This document shows, in pieces, positions 25,846 through 35,269 of a stretch of 64,000 nucleotides of DNA. Position 1 is the first letter of the stretch; every line of letters begins with the position of its first letter. The translations under genes were made by a program, and so were the position numbers. The notes below the pieces were generated by a model. That model was not told where the DNA came from. It saw only the letters and a list, made by a program, of their open reading frames with translations, and did not search any database. Origin of the DNA: JAHEME01 sp034435035 (GTDB lineage: Bacteria > Chloroflexota > Anaerolineae > Aggregatilineales > UBA3940). The stretch is from contig DAOTXW010000081.1 in NCBI GenBank assembly GCA_034435035.1, forward strand, positions 62,001-126,000, read 5' to 3'.

Positions 25846-28806
25846 TCAGGGCTCCAGCAGCAGACCCTCCAGCAGGATGCGATCGTCAATGGCCGTGCCG
25901 CCGGCATCGACCACCGGCAGCCGGGTGTTGGTCGCCAGCAGGTACACGCCGATCTCAAGCTGATAGGAGCCGGGCGGGGCATCCGCATCCAGCGGTACAG
26001 CATACCGATCGCTGATGCGCTCACCAGGCGGCCAGGTGGAGGTAGGGTAGGTTCCCTGCACCGGCCAGGCATCGATCTGCCCGTGCACCCGGCCGTCGGG
26101 GCCCAGCAGATGCACGAAGACGGTATAGTCCTGATCCATCCGGGCCAGCCCCTGCCATGTCAGGGTGACCTCCACGATCTGGCCCGGCTGCAGCCTGCCG
26201 GCTTCAAAGCTGACAGCTTCCAGCAGCATCCGGTTGTCGAAGTTGGCGATGGCCTGGGCTGTGGCGCTTCCGGCCAGCGTGGTGCGGGCCAGCTCACAGC
26301 GATCGCGCAGCGGCTGGAGCCAGCCGCAGCGGAGCGGCCCACCTGCGATCTGCCAGATCACCACCGCGGGATCGCCCTCACCGCGGGCAGCGGCCAACCG
26401 TGCCGGGCTGCCGGGCAGCTCGCCGCCCGAGACGGCATCTCCGGTCCACGCTGCCGCTACCTCGCGATCCAGCTCCGGGGTCCGCCAGCCCGCCGACAGC
26501 CGGATCACGCCGCCCTCCGGCGCACGCTCCGGGGCCTGCGTGAACAGCAGCACGCCGCCCGGCGCCGCGATGGACGACCGCCGGCCCCGGGACTCCAGCC
26601 GCCCGCCTGGCAGCACCACTTCCAGGGCGGCTGCCGTCGCCCACTCTGACCCATCTCTCAGCAGGATGCTGTCCGGCGAGAAAGGCGGCCCCAGCCCCAC
26701 TTGCAGGCGGTAGCTGCCCGGGGGCAGCCACCCCGGCACGGGGATGGCCGTGAAGTCAGGGATGATCTCGCCGTCTTTCCATGCCACCGGCGGGTACCGC
26801 CCACTGACAGGGTAGGCTGGCTGTCCCTGCCAGACGACCTGCCCATCGGCATCAACCAGCCGCTGTCGCATGTGAACGTTATCGGTCAGGCCGGCAGCCC
26901 CCTGCCAGTAGAGGGTGACCCATGCATCCTCGCCGGCGAGGACCGGAGCGGCGGGCAGTTCAGCGCCCAGCAGAACGATCCCGTTCTGCCATTCCGCCGG
27001 CGTGCCCGACAGGTCAGGGACGACCCGCAGCGGCGCAGCGCTCACTTCCACCAGCGGCCCCATTGCGCGCAGATGGTAGGTTCCCTCCAGCCCCGGCAGG
27101 AAGCGGGCCAGGTATACCGTCTGCCCGGCCGCCAGCCGCTCCCGCAGGTCAACCTGATACTCGGCCTCTGTGCCCAGCACCACCACCTCGATATCCGGCC
27201 GCAGCCCCTCGATGCGGTGCAGGTATTCCAGGGGGGCCACCTTCTCGCTGTCAGCCAGAATCGCGGCGTCGGCATCCAGCGGCAGCGCCAGCACGCGCCG
27301 CCCCCACGCCTCCAGCGCCTGCTCGTCCGACCAGTCAAACGTGGGGCCGGTCGTCCACACTGCCTGCAGCGGCAGCCATGCCAGAAGCGTCAGGGCCGCC
27401 GCCTGCAGCCACAACGAGAGCGCCTTCGGGCTGCGCCGTGACATCAGCTCGATCAGCACGCCCGCAGCATAGCCAATCCAGATCGCCTGCAGTAAAAACA
27501 GCGGGATCAGGAAGACTCCGATATCCGGTACCAGGTAGTTCAGGCCATAGAAGAAGTATGCGGCAAACGCCAGCGCCATCACCAGCGCCGCCTGCCAGCG
27601 GCGTGCCGCCAGCAGAGCCAGCCCGCAAGCGGATGCAATCAGGCCCGGCCAGCCCATCTGCGCCAGCAGCAGCCGCGCCACGATCCGCCAGCGTTCTGGA
27701 TCATCCAGCCAGGCTCGCATCTGCAATGCGCCGCTGAAGCGGCTGCCGCTCACCCAGCCGATGAACTCATCGGGACGCATCAGGCGTCCATCGTGCAAGG
27801 CCGGCCAGCGCAGCGGAATATACAGGTACACCAGCAGCCCGGCGATCAGAGCACCACCGGCCAGCGCCCACTGGCGCAGCGTCAGGCGCTGATGCGCCAG
27901 CGCCACGGCCACTGCCGGCAGCAGCAGCACCGTCGTGAGGTGGTTGGTGAGGCTCAGCCCGATCAGCCCACCCAGCAGGATCACGCGCTGCGGGGAACTG
28001 CCGCCGGCGAGCAGGCTCAGGCTCAAGCCCAGAATGGCCGCTGCAAAGGCGTTGTGAAGCGCGTACACTTCGGCGATTACCGCCTGGCTCCAGAAGATGG
28101 GGCTAAACGCAAAGGTCAGTGCCGCCAGGCCGGCGGGGATCGGTTCGATGCCCAGGATGCAGCGCAGAACCAGATACAGGGCAATCACGGCCGCTGCCGC
28201 GGCGGCAGCCGAGGTCGTGTTGACGGCCACTGCCGCGCTCCCCGGGATAGCCAGACTGAACAGCTTTCCGAGCAGGATGTACAGCGGGTAGCCGGTCGGG
28301 TGAGCCACGCCCAACACCGGGGCCGTTACCTGAAACTCGAAGGTATCCGCGCGGCCGATGGTGCGCTGGAGCGTGATCAGGTAGGCTGCCAGTGTCGTCG
28401 CGCCCACCAGCGCCGCCTCCCGGCGCGCCTGCCGATGAGAGAGCCAATCAGCAGGAGGCAGCGCCAGCGCCGCGCTCAGCGCCAGCGCTCCGCCGATCAG
28501 AATGGCGCCGCGCAGCGGGTTGACGGCATCGGGTGGGGCCAGCAGGTACGGCCAGATCAGGACAGCCGGCAGCAGCGAGGCGAGCGGCAGGTGGCGGCGG
28601 AGCAGTTCCACCAGTGCCCCCAAGACCGCTCCGGCAGCCGCTAACGCCAGCACCACTCCGGGTGCGCCCAGCCCGGCGAAGCGCAGCGGGGCAGCCTCAT
28701 AGAGCAGGCGGGAAAGCCCGGCGGCCAGCGTGCCGCCGGCCAGCGCAGCGGCCAGAGTCTCACCAGCCCGGCGGAACCAGCTCGCAGCGCGGGCGCCAGG
28801 TTTCAT
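25846..28806 (-). CDS. DUF2723-type large membrane protein (glycosyltransferase-like)
   Basis: A 986-residue protein. The first half holds about a dozen transmembrane helices; GRADTFEFQVTAPVLGVAHP (Asp154, Glu157, His169-Pro170) followed by TGYPLYILLGK is the DUF2723 signature in the first external loop, the region that carries the catalytic acid in GT-C enzymes of the O-mannosyltransferase type. The second half, from about residue 550, is extracellular and contains two beta-rich domains with repeated phrases (WQGAAGLTDNVHMRQRLVDA and WQGLARMDQDYTVFVHLLGP). It begins inside the stop of the mrdA gene (ATGA), so it is coupled to the elongasome operon. Confidence 0.75.
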   Translation of the reverse strand: MKPGARAASWFRRAGETLAAALAGGTLAAGLSRLLYEAAPLRFAGLGAPGVVLALAAAGAVLGALVELLRRHLPLASLLPAVLIWPYLLAPPDAVNPLRGAILIGGALALSAALALPPADWLSHRQARREAALVGATTLAAYLITLQRTIGRADTFEFQVTAPVLGVAHPTGYPLYILLGKLFSLAIPGSAAVAVNTTSAAAAAAAVIALYLVLRCILGIEPIPAGLAALTFAFSPIFWSQAVIAEVYALHNAFAAAILGLSLSLLAGGSSPQRVILLGGLIGLSLTNHLTTVLLLPAVAVALAHQRLTLRQWALAGGALIAGLLVYLYIPLRWPALHDGRLMRPDEFIGWVSGSRFSGALQMRAWLDDPERWRIVARLLLAQMGWPGLIASACGLALLAARRWQAALVMALAFAAYFFYGLNYLVPDIGVFLIPLFLLQAIWIGYAAGVLIELMSRRSPKALSLWLQAAALTLLAWLPLQAVWTTGPTFDWSDEQALEAWGRRVLALPLDADAAILADSEKVAPLEYLHRIEGLRPDIEVVVLGTEAEYQVDLRERLAAGQTVYLARFLPGLEGTYHLRAMGPLVEVSAAPLRVVPDLSGTPAEWQNGIVLLGAELPAAPVLAGEDAWVTLYWQGAAGLTDNVHMRQRLVDADGQVVWQGQPAYPVSGRYPPVAWKDGEIIPDFTAIPVPGWLPPGSYRLQVGLGPPFSPDSILLRDGSEWATAAALEVVLPGGRLESRGRRSSIAAPGGVLLFTQAPERAPEGGVIRLSAGWRTPELDREVAAAWTGDAVSGGELPGSPARLAAARGEGDPAVVIWQIAGGPLRCGWLQPLRDRCELARTTLAGSATAQAIANFDNRMLLEAVSFEAGRLQPGQIVEVTLTWQGLARMDQDYTVFVHLLGPDGRVHGQIDAWPVQGTYPTSTWPPGERISDRYAVPLDADAPPGSYQLEIGVYLLATNTRLPVVDAGGTAIDDRILLEGLLLEP

Positions 28807-30923
28807 GGGGCAGCTGTCGGCGTGGGCGCCGGCGTGGGGACTCCCGGTGTGCCGGTCAGCTGCAGTTGGAGCGCCCGCTCCGTCTTCAGCCGGAAATAGT
28901 CATCCATCACCGCTGCCACAATCGGCAGCGCCACCGTCGCCCCTTCCTGCCCGTTGTAGACAAAGGCGATCACCGATATCTCCGGGTTGCTGAAGGGTGC
29001 GTAGCCCATATACCAGGCGTGCGCCGGCCAGGCGCCGGGGATGCATCGGTCGAGCGCCGCCGCGATGTTATCACAGTACTCGGCAGTCCCCGTCTTACCC
29101 GCCACCGGCACGTATGGCAGGCGCTCCTGGTGGCCCAGCGCAGTGCCGCCTTCGATCAGCACAGCCTGGCGCATCCCTTCGCGCACCAGCGCCAGACTCT
29201 CGCTGAGGGTCTCCTCGTAGGGCCCGGTGTGATCCCGGTAAGTGGGCCAGTACTCCCGGATGGCTTCCCGCATGTCCCGGGTATCGGGTTCAAAGCCGCG
29301 GATAACCCGCCCGTTGGCATCGGCGATCTGCCGTACCAGGGTGGGGCGTACCATGATGCCATCGTTGATGATGGTATTCATCACGTGAATCATCTGGAGG
29401 GGAGTGGTCAGGACATACCCCTGACCAAACGCCGAGTTGTAGGTATCGCCTGTTGACCAGTTCTCGCCCCAGGTACGGCGCTTCCACGAGGGGCCGGGGA
29501 TGATGCCATCGATCTCGCCGGCGAGTTCCACCCCGGTCTCGGCGCCCAGACCGAAGATCTCCATCCAGTGGCCTAACCGCTCGATGCCGAGGCCAATGCC
29601 CTCGACTTCGCCCGCAAAGCCACCGCCGACTTTATAGAAGTACACATCGCATGACCAGGCGATGCCGCGGATCAGATCCACTGCGCCATGCCCGCGATTG
29701 CGCCCCCGGTCGATCCAGCACACGAACGTTTGCGCCTGGCTCGGCTCGTTGGGATAGTACCGATTCTCGAGCTGGATCTTGCCGGGATCCTCAATGGCGT
29801 AATCGGGCGCCACCACATCCTCCTCCAGCACGGCGGTGGCGGTCAGAACCTTGAAGATCGAACCCGGAGGGTACAGTGAGCTGACGGCCTGATTGAACAG
29901 CGGCGCCTTGGGATCCTGCGAGACCTGCAGGTAGTAGGGGTAGTCGATGGCACGGGCGAAGCGCTGGTTATCATACGTCGGCCAGCTGACCATTGTCAGG
30001 ATCTCGCCGGTACGCGGGTTCATGGCGATCACCACGCCGCGGTCGAAGCCGATGCGATCCTGCGGATACAGCTGGCGCATCGTCTCCAGCGTGTCGATCA
30101 GATGCTCCTGCGCCAGCCGCTGCAGCTCGGCGTCAATCGTCAGCTGCACACTGTAGCCCGGCTGCGCCGGCGTCTCGGCCAGTGTGCGGCGTACCTCGCC
30201 GGCCACATCGCGCTCCACCACCCGGGAACCTGGCCGGCCAGCCAGGATGTCATTGAGCGTGAACTCCACGCCATCGTAGCCGATCCGATCCCGGTCGAGC
30301 ACATAGCCCTGCGCCTCATACTCCTCCGCCAGCGACTCCGGGATCGGCCCCATGTAGCCGATGACCTGCGAGGTCAGCGCCCCGGTGGGGTAGTCGCGCA
30401 CAGAAAGCCACTCGATGGAAACCCCGGGCAGCTTCTCGGCCATGATGATGCGAGCCGTTTCGTAATCGATATCCGGCTTGACCACCACCCCGCGGAACGG
30501 GGCGATGCCTTCCCCCTCGGCCACCATGGTCACCAGGCTGCGCTGGGGGATGCCGCGCTCGTCCACTGTATTCAGTTCGCCGCTGAGGGGGACGCCGATC
30601 AGGCTTGCCAGGTGCTCCAGCACAGCCATCGACTCCGCATCATCTGCGGGCAGCAGAGCCGGCGTGACAATGACGTTAGCGCTGGCCACATTGACGGCCA
30701 GCGGCATCCCAGTGCGATCGGTCAGAATGCCGCGGGTAGCCGGGATGCTGACCGTATCGAACCGGTTGTCCTCGGCCCGCAGCACATAGGTTTCCCGCTC
30801 GACAAACTGGATCTGATACAGTCGCACAATCAGGGCAGCAAATGAGAGCATCATCACGGCCTGGAAGATCACCAGGCGCCCTGTTTGCCGGGGCCGACGA
30901 GAAGGTTGCAGATACGATGACAT
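28803..30923 (-). CDS. mrdA: Penicillin-binding protein 2, elongation-specific transpeptidase
   Basis: A 706-residue class B penicillin-binding protein that cross-links peptidoglycan in the elongasome. One transmembrane helix is at about residues 17-37. The pedestal/dimerisation domain includes IPATRGILTDRTGMPLAVNV (59-78). The transpeptidase domain carries SIFK with catalytic Ser355 and Lys358, and KTGTAEY near residue 607. A Thr/Pro-rich tail (PGVPTPAPTPTAAP) is unusual for E. coli-type PBP2. The gene lies between mreD and the DUF2723 gene, in the standard mre operon position. Confidence 0.93.
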   Translation of the reverse strand: MSSYLQPSRRPRQTGRLVIFQAVMMLSFAALIVRLYQIQFVERETYVLRAEDNRFDTVSIPATRGILTDRTGMPLAVNVASANVIVTPALLPADDAESMAVLEHLASLIGVPLSGELNTVDERGIPQRSLVTMVAEGEGIAPFRGVVVKPDIDYETARIIMAEKLPGVSIEWLSVRDYPTGALTSQVIGYMGPIPESLAEEYEAQGYVLDRDRIGYDGVEFTLNDILAGRPGSRVVERDVAGEVRRTLAETPAQPGYSVQLTIDAELQRLAQEHLIDTLETMRQLYPQDRIGFDRGVVIAMNPRTGEILTMVSWPTYDNQRFARAIDYPYYLQVSQDPKAPLFNQAVSSLYPPGSIFKVLTATAVLEEDVVAPDYAIEDPGKIQLENRYYPNEPSQAQTFVCWIDRGRNRGHGAVDLIRGIAWSCDVYFYKVGGGFAGEVEGIGLGIERLGHWMEIFGLGAETGVELAGEIDGIIPGPSWKRRTWGENWSTGDTYNSAFGQGYVLTTPLQMIHVMNTIINDGIMVRPTLVRQIADANGRVIRGFEPDTRDMREAIREYWPTYRDHTGPYEETLSESLALVREGMRQAVLIEGGTALGHQERLPYVPVAGKTGTAEYCDNIAAALDRCIPGAWPAHAWYMGYAPFSNPEISVIAFVYNGQEGATVALPIVAAVMDDYFRLKTERALQLQLTGTPGVPTPAPTPTAAP

Positions 30924-30994
30924 TAATCAGTTATCCGGCGCAGCGGGGTTCTGAGCCCGGCTGCCTGCGTGCTTCGCAGCGCCACCGCCAAGCA

Positions 30995-31498
30995 CTAGAT
31001 CCTGACCTGCCGCGGGTGCAGCCTCGTATACGGACCGGTCAACAGCCGCACAGCCGGCAGAATCAACAGCAGATCGAAGGCCACCGAGGGCAGGGCCGTG
31101 TACCGGAGCGCCTCCCCCCAGGGGAGCGCCATGCCCATAGTAAACCGCAGCAGCAGCAGGTATGCCAGATGATATGCCAGTGCGCCAGCCGCGGTCAACA
31201 GCAGCGGCAGGGCGATATTCGTACGATATACCCCCGCTTCGGTCAGGCCCACCACATAAGCGATCGGGACCAGCGCAAGCGAAGATAGGCCAAGCGGCGC
31301 CCCGGACAGCAGATCAAGCAGCAGGCCGCCCACAAACGCCCAGACCATGCCTTCGCGATCGTGGTCAAGTGTGGCCCACGCCAGCACCAGCACAACGATC
31401 AGATCCGGCTGCCCGCCGTAGACGCGCAGGTAAGGCAGGATGGTCGCCTGCACCAGGGCCGCTGCCAGCAGCAGCGGCACGCCCAACTGAAGGCTCAC
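30995..31498 (-). CDS. mreD: Rod shape-determining protein MreD
   Basis: A 167-residue membrane protein with five to six helices. LPYLRVYGGQPDLIVVLVLA and GMVWAFVGGLLLDLLSGAPLG are characteristic MreD segments. The GTG start overlaps the mreC stop by 4 nt. It links MreC and the transpeptidase to the membrane. A gap of 71 nt separates its stop from mrdA. Confidence 0.9.
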   Translation of the reverse strand: MSLQLGVPLLLAAALVQATILPYLRVYGGQPDLIVVLVLAWATLDHDREGMVWAFVGGLLLDLLSGAPLGLSSLALVPIAYVVGLTEAGVYRTNIALPLLLTAAGALAYHLAYLLLLRFTMGMALPWGEALRYTALPSVAFDLLLILPAVRLLTGPYTRLHPRQVRI

Positions 31499-32361
31499 GG
31501 CACCTGCCCTCCCTGACCTTCGATATCCTGCTCAAAGATCGACAGATCAACCGGCTCGAAGCTGATGATGACGCTGACCAGCTCCAGCTGGTTGAAATCC
31601 ACCGTGGGGCGAATTTCTGCATCCTGGAACAGCGCCGCAGGCTGCTTGCGTACACTGGAGACCTGCCCGATCACGATATTAGCGGGAAAGGCTCCGCCCA
31701 GCCCTGATGTCAGGACAAGGTCACCGGGTTCTATCAGCGCCTCCTGCGGGATCAGCTCCATACGCAGGCTGCCCTGCAGCTGCCCCACCACAGTGCCCTC
31801 CGCGCGGGCATTCTGCAAACGGGCATTGACCAGGCTCCCCTGATCGATCACTAGACGCACCCAGGCGGCATTGGCCGCAGCATCCTCCACGCGACCCACC
31901 AGCCCCAGGTCGCTGATGACCGGGTTGCCTGGTGTGACGCCATCACGGGTTCCACGGTTGATGATGATCCAGCGGAGGTAGCTGCTGGTATCCCGGGCGA
32001 TCACATCGGCTGTGACAAGCCCCTGATCGGGATTCTCGGCGGCGTAGCTGACCAGCCCGCTGAGCCGGTAATAATCGCGCTCGATCTCACGCAGACGGAC
32101 GATCTCCACCTGCAGCCTGGCGACGGTCGCCTCCAGCTCGCGGCTCCGCGCCTGCAATGCGTCGTAATCCTCAGGCGGAGCGCTCAGGTCTCGCGCGGCC
32201 GTCGCCCCACCGGTCAGCAGACGGGCCAGCGGCGAGATGGGCGCCATCACCGCTGTGACCAGTGGGCGCAGCGGGCCCGCCTGAACGCCTGCGCTGACCA
32301 GCGCAAGCGCCACCAGGATCAGCACTCCCAGTGTCAGCAGACGGCTGTTCTGTCGCCTCAT
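31495..32361 (-). CDS. mreC: Rod shape-determining protein MreC
   Basis: A 288-residue elongasome scaffold anchored by an N-terminal helix (LLTLGVLILVALALVSAGV). It is followed by a coiled coil at about residues 60-95 (ALQARSRELEATVARLQVEIVRLREIE) and a beta-barrel domain with the family phrases WIIINRGTRDGVTPGNPVIS and LVGRVEDAAANAAWVRLVID. ATG start at 32361; the distance from mreB is 106 nt and contains a hairpin. Confidence 0.92.
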   Translation of the reverse strand: MRRQNSRLLTLGVLILVALALVSAGVQAGPLRPLVTAVMAPISPLARLLTGGATAARDLSAPPEDYDALQARSRELEATVARLQVEIVRLREIERDYYRLSGLVSYAAENPDQGLVTADVIARDTSSYLRWIIINRGTRDGVTPGNPVISDLGLVGRVEDAAANAAWVRLVIDQGSLVNARLQNARAEGTVVGQLQGSLRMELIPQEALIEPGDLVLTSGLGGAFPANIVIGQVSSVRKQPAALFQDAEIRPTVDFNQLELVSVIISFEPVDLSIFEQDIEGQGGQVP

Positions 32362-32443
32362 CCCTCACCCGGCCCATAAACCAAATGGGCGTGATCCCTG
32401 GGCATGGTGGCAGGAATCACCCCCTCGATGTCGGCGCTGTGGG

Positions 32444-32469
32444 ATCCGGCGCGCGCTTGCGCCCGGATC
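32444..32469 (-). promoter_or_regulatory. Hairpin at the mreB stop codon
   Basis: GATCCGG (32444-32450) pairs with CCGGATC (32463-32469), with further GCGC pairing inside, overlapping the end of mreB. It could protect the mreB mRNA 3' end or reduce read-through into mreC. Confidence 0.45.
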
Positions 32470-33529
32470 AGTGCTGAGTGCTGCCGCGCTCCAGCCCCAC
32501 CAGCATACGCCTGAGATTATCATAGTCTTCCAGCACGCGGCCCGCACCCCGCGCCACACAGGTCATCGGATCTTCGGCCAGCCAGACCCGCATGTTGGTT
32601 TCTTCCGAGATGCGCTCCGCCAAGCCGGCCAGCAGCGATCCCCCGCCGGCCATACAGATGCCGGTTTCCATCAGGTCCGAGATCAGTTCTGGCGGGGTCT
32701 CATCCAGCGCTTCTTTGAGGGTATCCACGATCACCTGCACCGATCCGGACAGCGCCTCACGCAGCTCAATCGAGGAAATATCGATCGTCTCGGGCAGGCC
32801 GGTGATCAGGTTGCGCCCGCGCATCGTCACGCGCCGCTCCTCTGGCAGCGGGTAGGCGGACCCGGCATCCAGCTTCGCGCGCTCGGCCATACGCTCGCCG
32901 ATCAGCAGATTATACTTGGTCCGCATGTACTGAATGATGTCCTCATCCATCTCATCGCCGGCCACGCGGATCGATCGGCTGATCACAATGCCACCCAGCG
33001 AGAAGATCGCCACCTCGGTCGTGCCGCCCCCGATATCCACGATCATGCTGCCATGGCTCTCAGTGATTGGCAGCCCGGCGCCGATGGCGGCAGCCATGGG
33101 TTCCTCGATCAGGAACGCCTCGCGTGCTCCGGCGGACATCGTTGCATCATAAACGGCCCGCTTCTCAACCTCGGTCACGCCGCTGGGGATGCCTACTACC
33201 ACCCGCGGGCGCGGCACCGGGACGAGAGACTGCTCATGCGCTTTGCCGATGAAATACTCCAGCATGGCCTGCGTGATTTCGAATTCCGAGATCACCCCAT
33301 CACGCAGGGGCCGGATGGCGATGATATTGGCGGGTGTGCGGCCCACCATCTGCCGCGCTTCAGCACCGATGGCCAGGGCCTTGCGGGTGCGCTTATCAAT
33401 GGCCACCCAGGACGGCTCATTGATCATAATGCCGCGGCCCCGCACGTTGACCAGAGTGTTGGCTGTGCCCAGATCAATGCCGATATCCAGCGAAAAAAGG
33501 CCAAGCAGCCAATTCAGCGGGGTAAACAA
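32468..33529 (-). CDS. mreB: Rod shape-determining protein MreB (bacterial actin)
   Basis: A 353-residue actin-like ATPase that directs lateral wall growth. Actin-fold phosphate and adenosine motifs are visible: DIGIDLGTANTLV near the N-terminus, MIVDIGGGTTEVAIFSLGG in the middle and MAGGGSLLAGLAERI near the end. The frame is open to 33697, but TTG 33529 is preferred because AGGAG lies 8 nt upstream, a promoter sits at 33587-33615, and the resulting length fits the family. The first residues (FTPLNWLLGLFS) could form a membrane-binding amphipathic helix. Confidence 0.95.
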   Translation of the reverse strand: MFTPLNWLLGLFSLDIGIDLGTANTLVNVRGRGIMINEPSWVAIDKRTRKALAIGAEARQMVGRTPANIIAIRPLRDGVISEFEITQAMLEYFIGKAHEQSLVPVPRPRVVVGIPSGVTEVEKRAVYDATMSAGAREAFLIEEPMAAAIGAGLPITESHGSMIVDIGGGTTEVAIFSLGGIVISRSIRVAGDEMDEDIIQYMRTKYNLLIGERMAERAKLDAGSAYPLPEERRVTMRGRNLITGLPETIDISSIELREALSGSVQVIVDTLKEALDETPPELISDLMETGICMAGGGSLLAGLAERISEETNMRVWLAEDPMTCVARGAGRVLEDYDNLRRMLVGLERGSTQH

Positions 33530-33586
33530 AAAGTGAGCTCCTGGGGTTATCTCCCTGAAAGGCTTGCCAGGGCATACCAGCGGCGG

Positions 33587-33615
33587 ATTATACCATTCGC
33601 CTACCTCACCTGCAA
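33587..33615 (-). promoter_or_regulatory. mreB operon promoter
   Basis: On the minus strand TTGCAG (complement of 33610-33615) and a perfect TATAAT (complement of 33587-33592) are 17 nt apart. Transcription would start near 33580, giving a leader of about 50 nt. Confidence 0.75.
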
Positions 33616-33823
33616 TCGACCGGCACCCGGGGGTGCATTTCAAGACAATGGATAATGGACGGCCAGGGAGCGCGTGATGGAGCCTCGCCCTTACCACCGG
33701 GCTGCGTCCGATCCCTCTCCGCGCAGCCTGGCAGCATTCTCGCCACGCCAGCGGAGACAGGCAAGGGTCGATGGGCCGGCCGCCCGCCTGACATGCACCC
33801 GTACCCGGTGAATACCAGGAGCC
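33616..33823. other. Remainder of the mreB / membrane-protein divergent gap
   Basis: The whole gap between mreB and the gene at 33926 is 396 nt. Apart from the two divergent promoters, this central part contains only a short inverted repeat (GGCTGCG at 33700 with CGCAGCC at 33722). No coding frame with a plausible ribosome site is apparent. Confidence 0.4.
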
Positions 33824-33852
33824 TTGACGGTGCCCTGCCCCGGATGTATGGT
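33824..33852 (+). promoter_or_regulatory. Promoter for the glycine-rich membrane protein-tsaB-rimI unit
   Basis: TTGACG at 33824-33829 and TATGGT at 33847-33852 are separated by 17 nt, with a predicted start near 33859 and a leader of about 67 nt. Confidence 0.6.
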
Positions 33853-33925
33853 TATGATGGCTGAGATACTTATGGTAGCGCCTCGCTGCCGGGAGGCCGG
33901 GGCATCTGATGGAGTGTAATAGATA

Positions 33926-35269
33926 ATGGCAGAGCGTTTTATTCAGTCGCTGGCAGACAATATGGCCGATGTGCTAACCACCGCGGCGGTGATCGGAGGT
34001 CTGGTACTGCTGATTCTGTATCTGCGGGCGCGCCAGCGGCGCGTGGCACGGCTGCGCGCCGAGGTGCACGGCGCCGTAGCGCAACCCCCCCGTCTACGTG
34101 AGGTGCTGGGCAGGGTTGCCAACCTGACCACAGCCGAGATGGCGGCTGTCGGCACCGTGACGTTCGTGGACATTGCCTGGCAGTACAGCCTGGCTGATCC
34201 GCAGATCTGGGATCATTTCAGCGGTCCGGCGGCCGACCACATCATCGATGCCATCCAGAATCTTGACGTGCTGAGGGCCAGCCTCGGCGAGCGCTCACAG
34301 GCGGCAGCGAACCAGCTACTCGAGAGCCTCAAAGCGACCGAAGCCGCCCAGGTCTTCCATGATCTGGTGGAGAAGCTTCCGCTTGTGGAGAGCGCCGCCG
34401 CGTCAACGGCGGTGGCGGTGGAGGCGTCGGGGCATTCGATGGTCGATTCGCTGTCGGCGGCCAGCGCTGCCGTGGAAGGCAAGGCCCATGCGGCGGCGGG
34501 GGCGGTCGGCGCGACGGCTGGCGGCGGCCTGATCCAGCACCTGCCGCTGGTGACAATCGGGTTTGCGACCTACCGGGCGTGGCGCCGCAGCCAGCGCGGG
34601 ACGGGGCTGGGCCGCAACATCGAGTTTACCGCCATTGAGGTGGCAACGCGGGCAGGCGGCGGGCTGATCGGCAGCCAGCTCGGCGGAGCAGCCGGCACCG
34701 CCATCGCCCCCGGGATCGGCACGCTGCTGGGCGGGGTGGCCGGGGCAGTGGCCGGGACGATCGGCGGAGTCCTGCTGGGTGAGGACATCAAGAAGCGGCA
34801 CCTGCGCCAGGCGCAGCGTGCGTTTGAGGAATCGCTCGAGCAGCTCGGCCGGACATACCTGGAAGAGCCGGCTGCCTTCCAGCGGCTGACGGGTGTGTTC
34901 GTGCAGCATGAGCGCGCCTATGTCGAAAGTCTGCGCCAGACCCGGCGCCGCCTGCTCGCCTACGCGATGCCATGGCGCATCGCCTGGCCGGATCAGAAGC
35001 TGATCCTGCTCCAGGAGACTGTGCGGCTGGCTGAAGATCGCCTGAGCAGCGTCCGTCAGGGCACCATCGACGCGATTGACCGCCTCGACTATATGCGGGT
35101 GCGCGGCCAGAACCGGGAGCTTGGTGCGATCCTGTGGAGCAACCCGGCGCTGCGCGACCAGGTGGATCCGGATCCGGCCCTGGTACAGACTCTTGACCAG
35201 CAGCAGGCCCGCCTGCGCCGCGAGATCGCCCACATGGGTCTTTCGCTCTCAGAAAGCGCGGCGATGTGA
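33926..35269 (+). CDS. Uncharacterised membrane protein with glycine-zipper segment
   Basis: A 447-residue protein I do not recognise. A hydrophobic helix near residues 15-32 (TTAAVIGGLVLLILYLRA) is followed by a basic stretch. An Ala-rich helical region occupies about 100-200. A Gly/Ala segment at about 240-290 (GGGLIGSQLGGAAGTAIAPG, then IGTLLGGVAGAVAGTIGGVL) has the small-residue spacing of glycine-zipper membrane-inserting hairpins. The C-terminal third is charged and helical. The stop overlaps the tsaB start by 4 nt, so it is coupled to the t6A gene. ATG 33926 has GGAG about 11 nt upstream. Confidence 0.6.
   Translation: MAERFIQSLADNMADVLTTAAVIGGLVLLILYLRARQRRVARLRAEVHGAVAQPPRLREVLGRVANLTTAEMAAVGTVTFVDIAWQYSLADPQIWDHFSGPAADHIIDAIQNLDVLRASLGERSQAAANQLLESLKATEAAQVFHDLVEKLPLVESAAASTAVAVEASGHSMVDSLSAASAAVEGKAHAAAGAVGATAGGGLIQHLPLVTIGFATYRAWRRSQRGTGLGRNIEFTAIEVATRAGGGLIGSQLGGAAGTAIAPGIGTLLGGVAGAVAGTIGGVLLGEDIKKRHLRQAQRAFEESLEQLGRTYLEEPAAFQRLTGVFVQHERAYVESLRQTRRRLLAYAMPWRIAWPDQKLILLQETVRLAEDRLSSVRQGTIDAIDRLDYMRVRGQNRELGAILWSNPALRDQVDPDPALVQTLDQQQARLRREIAHMGLSLSESAAM

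Noticed and set aside
32471..33655. 394-codon plus-strand frame opposite mreB
   Set aside because: It is the antisense shadow of mreB, has no ribosome site, and its translation has the His/Gln/Arg-rich look of GC-rich antisense frames.
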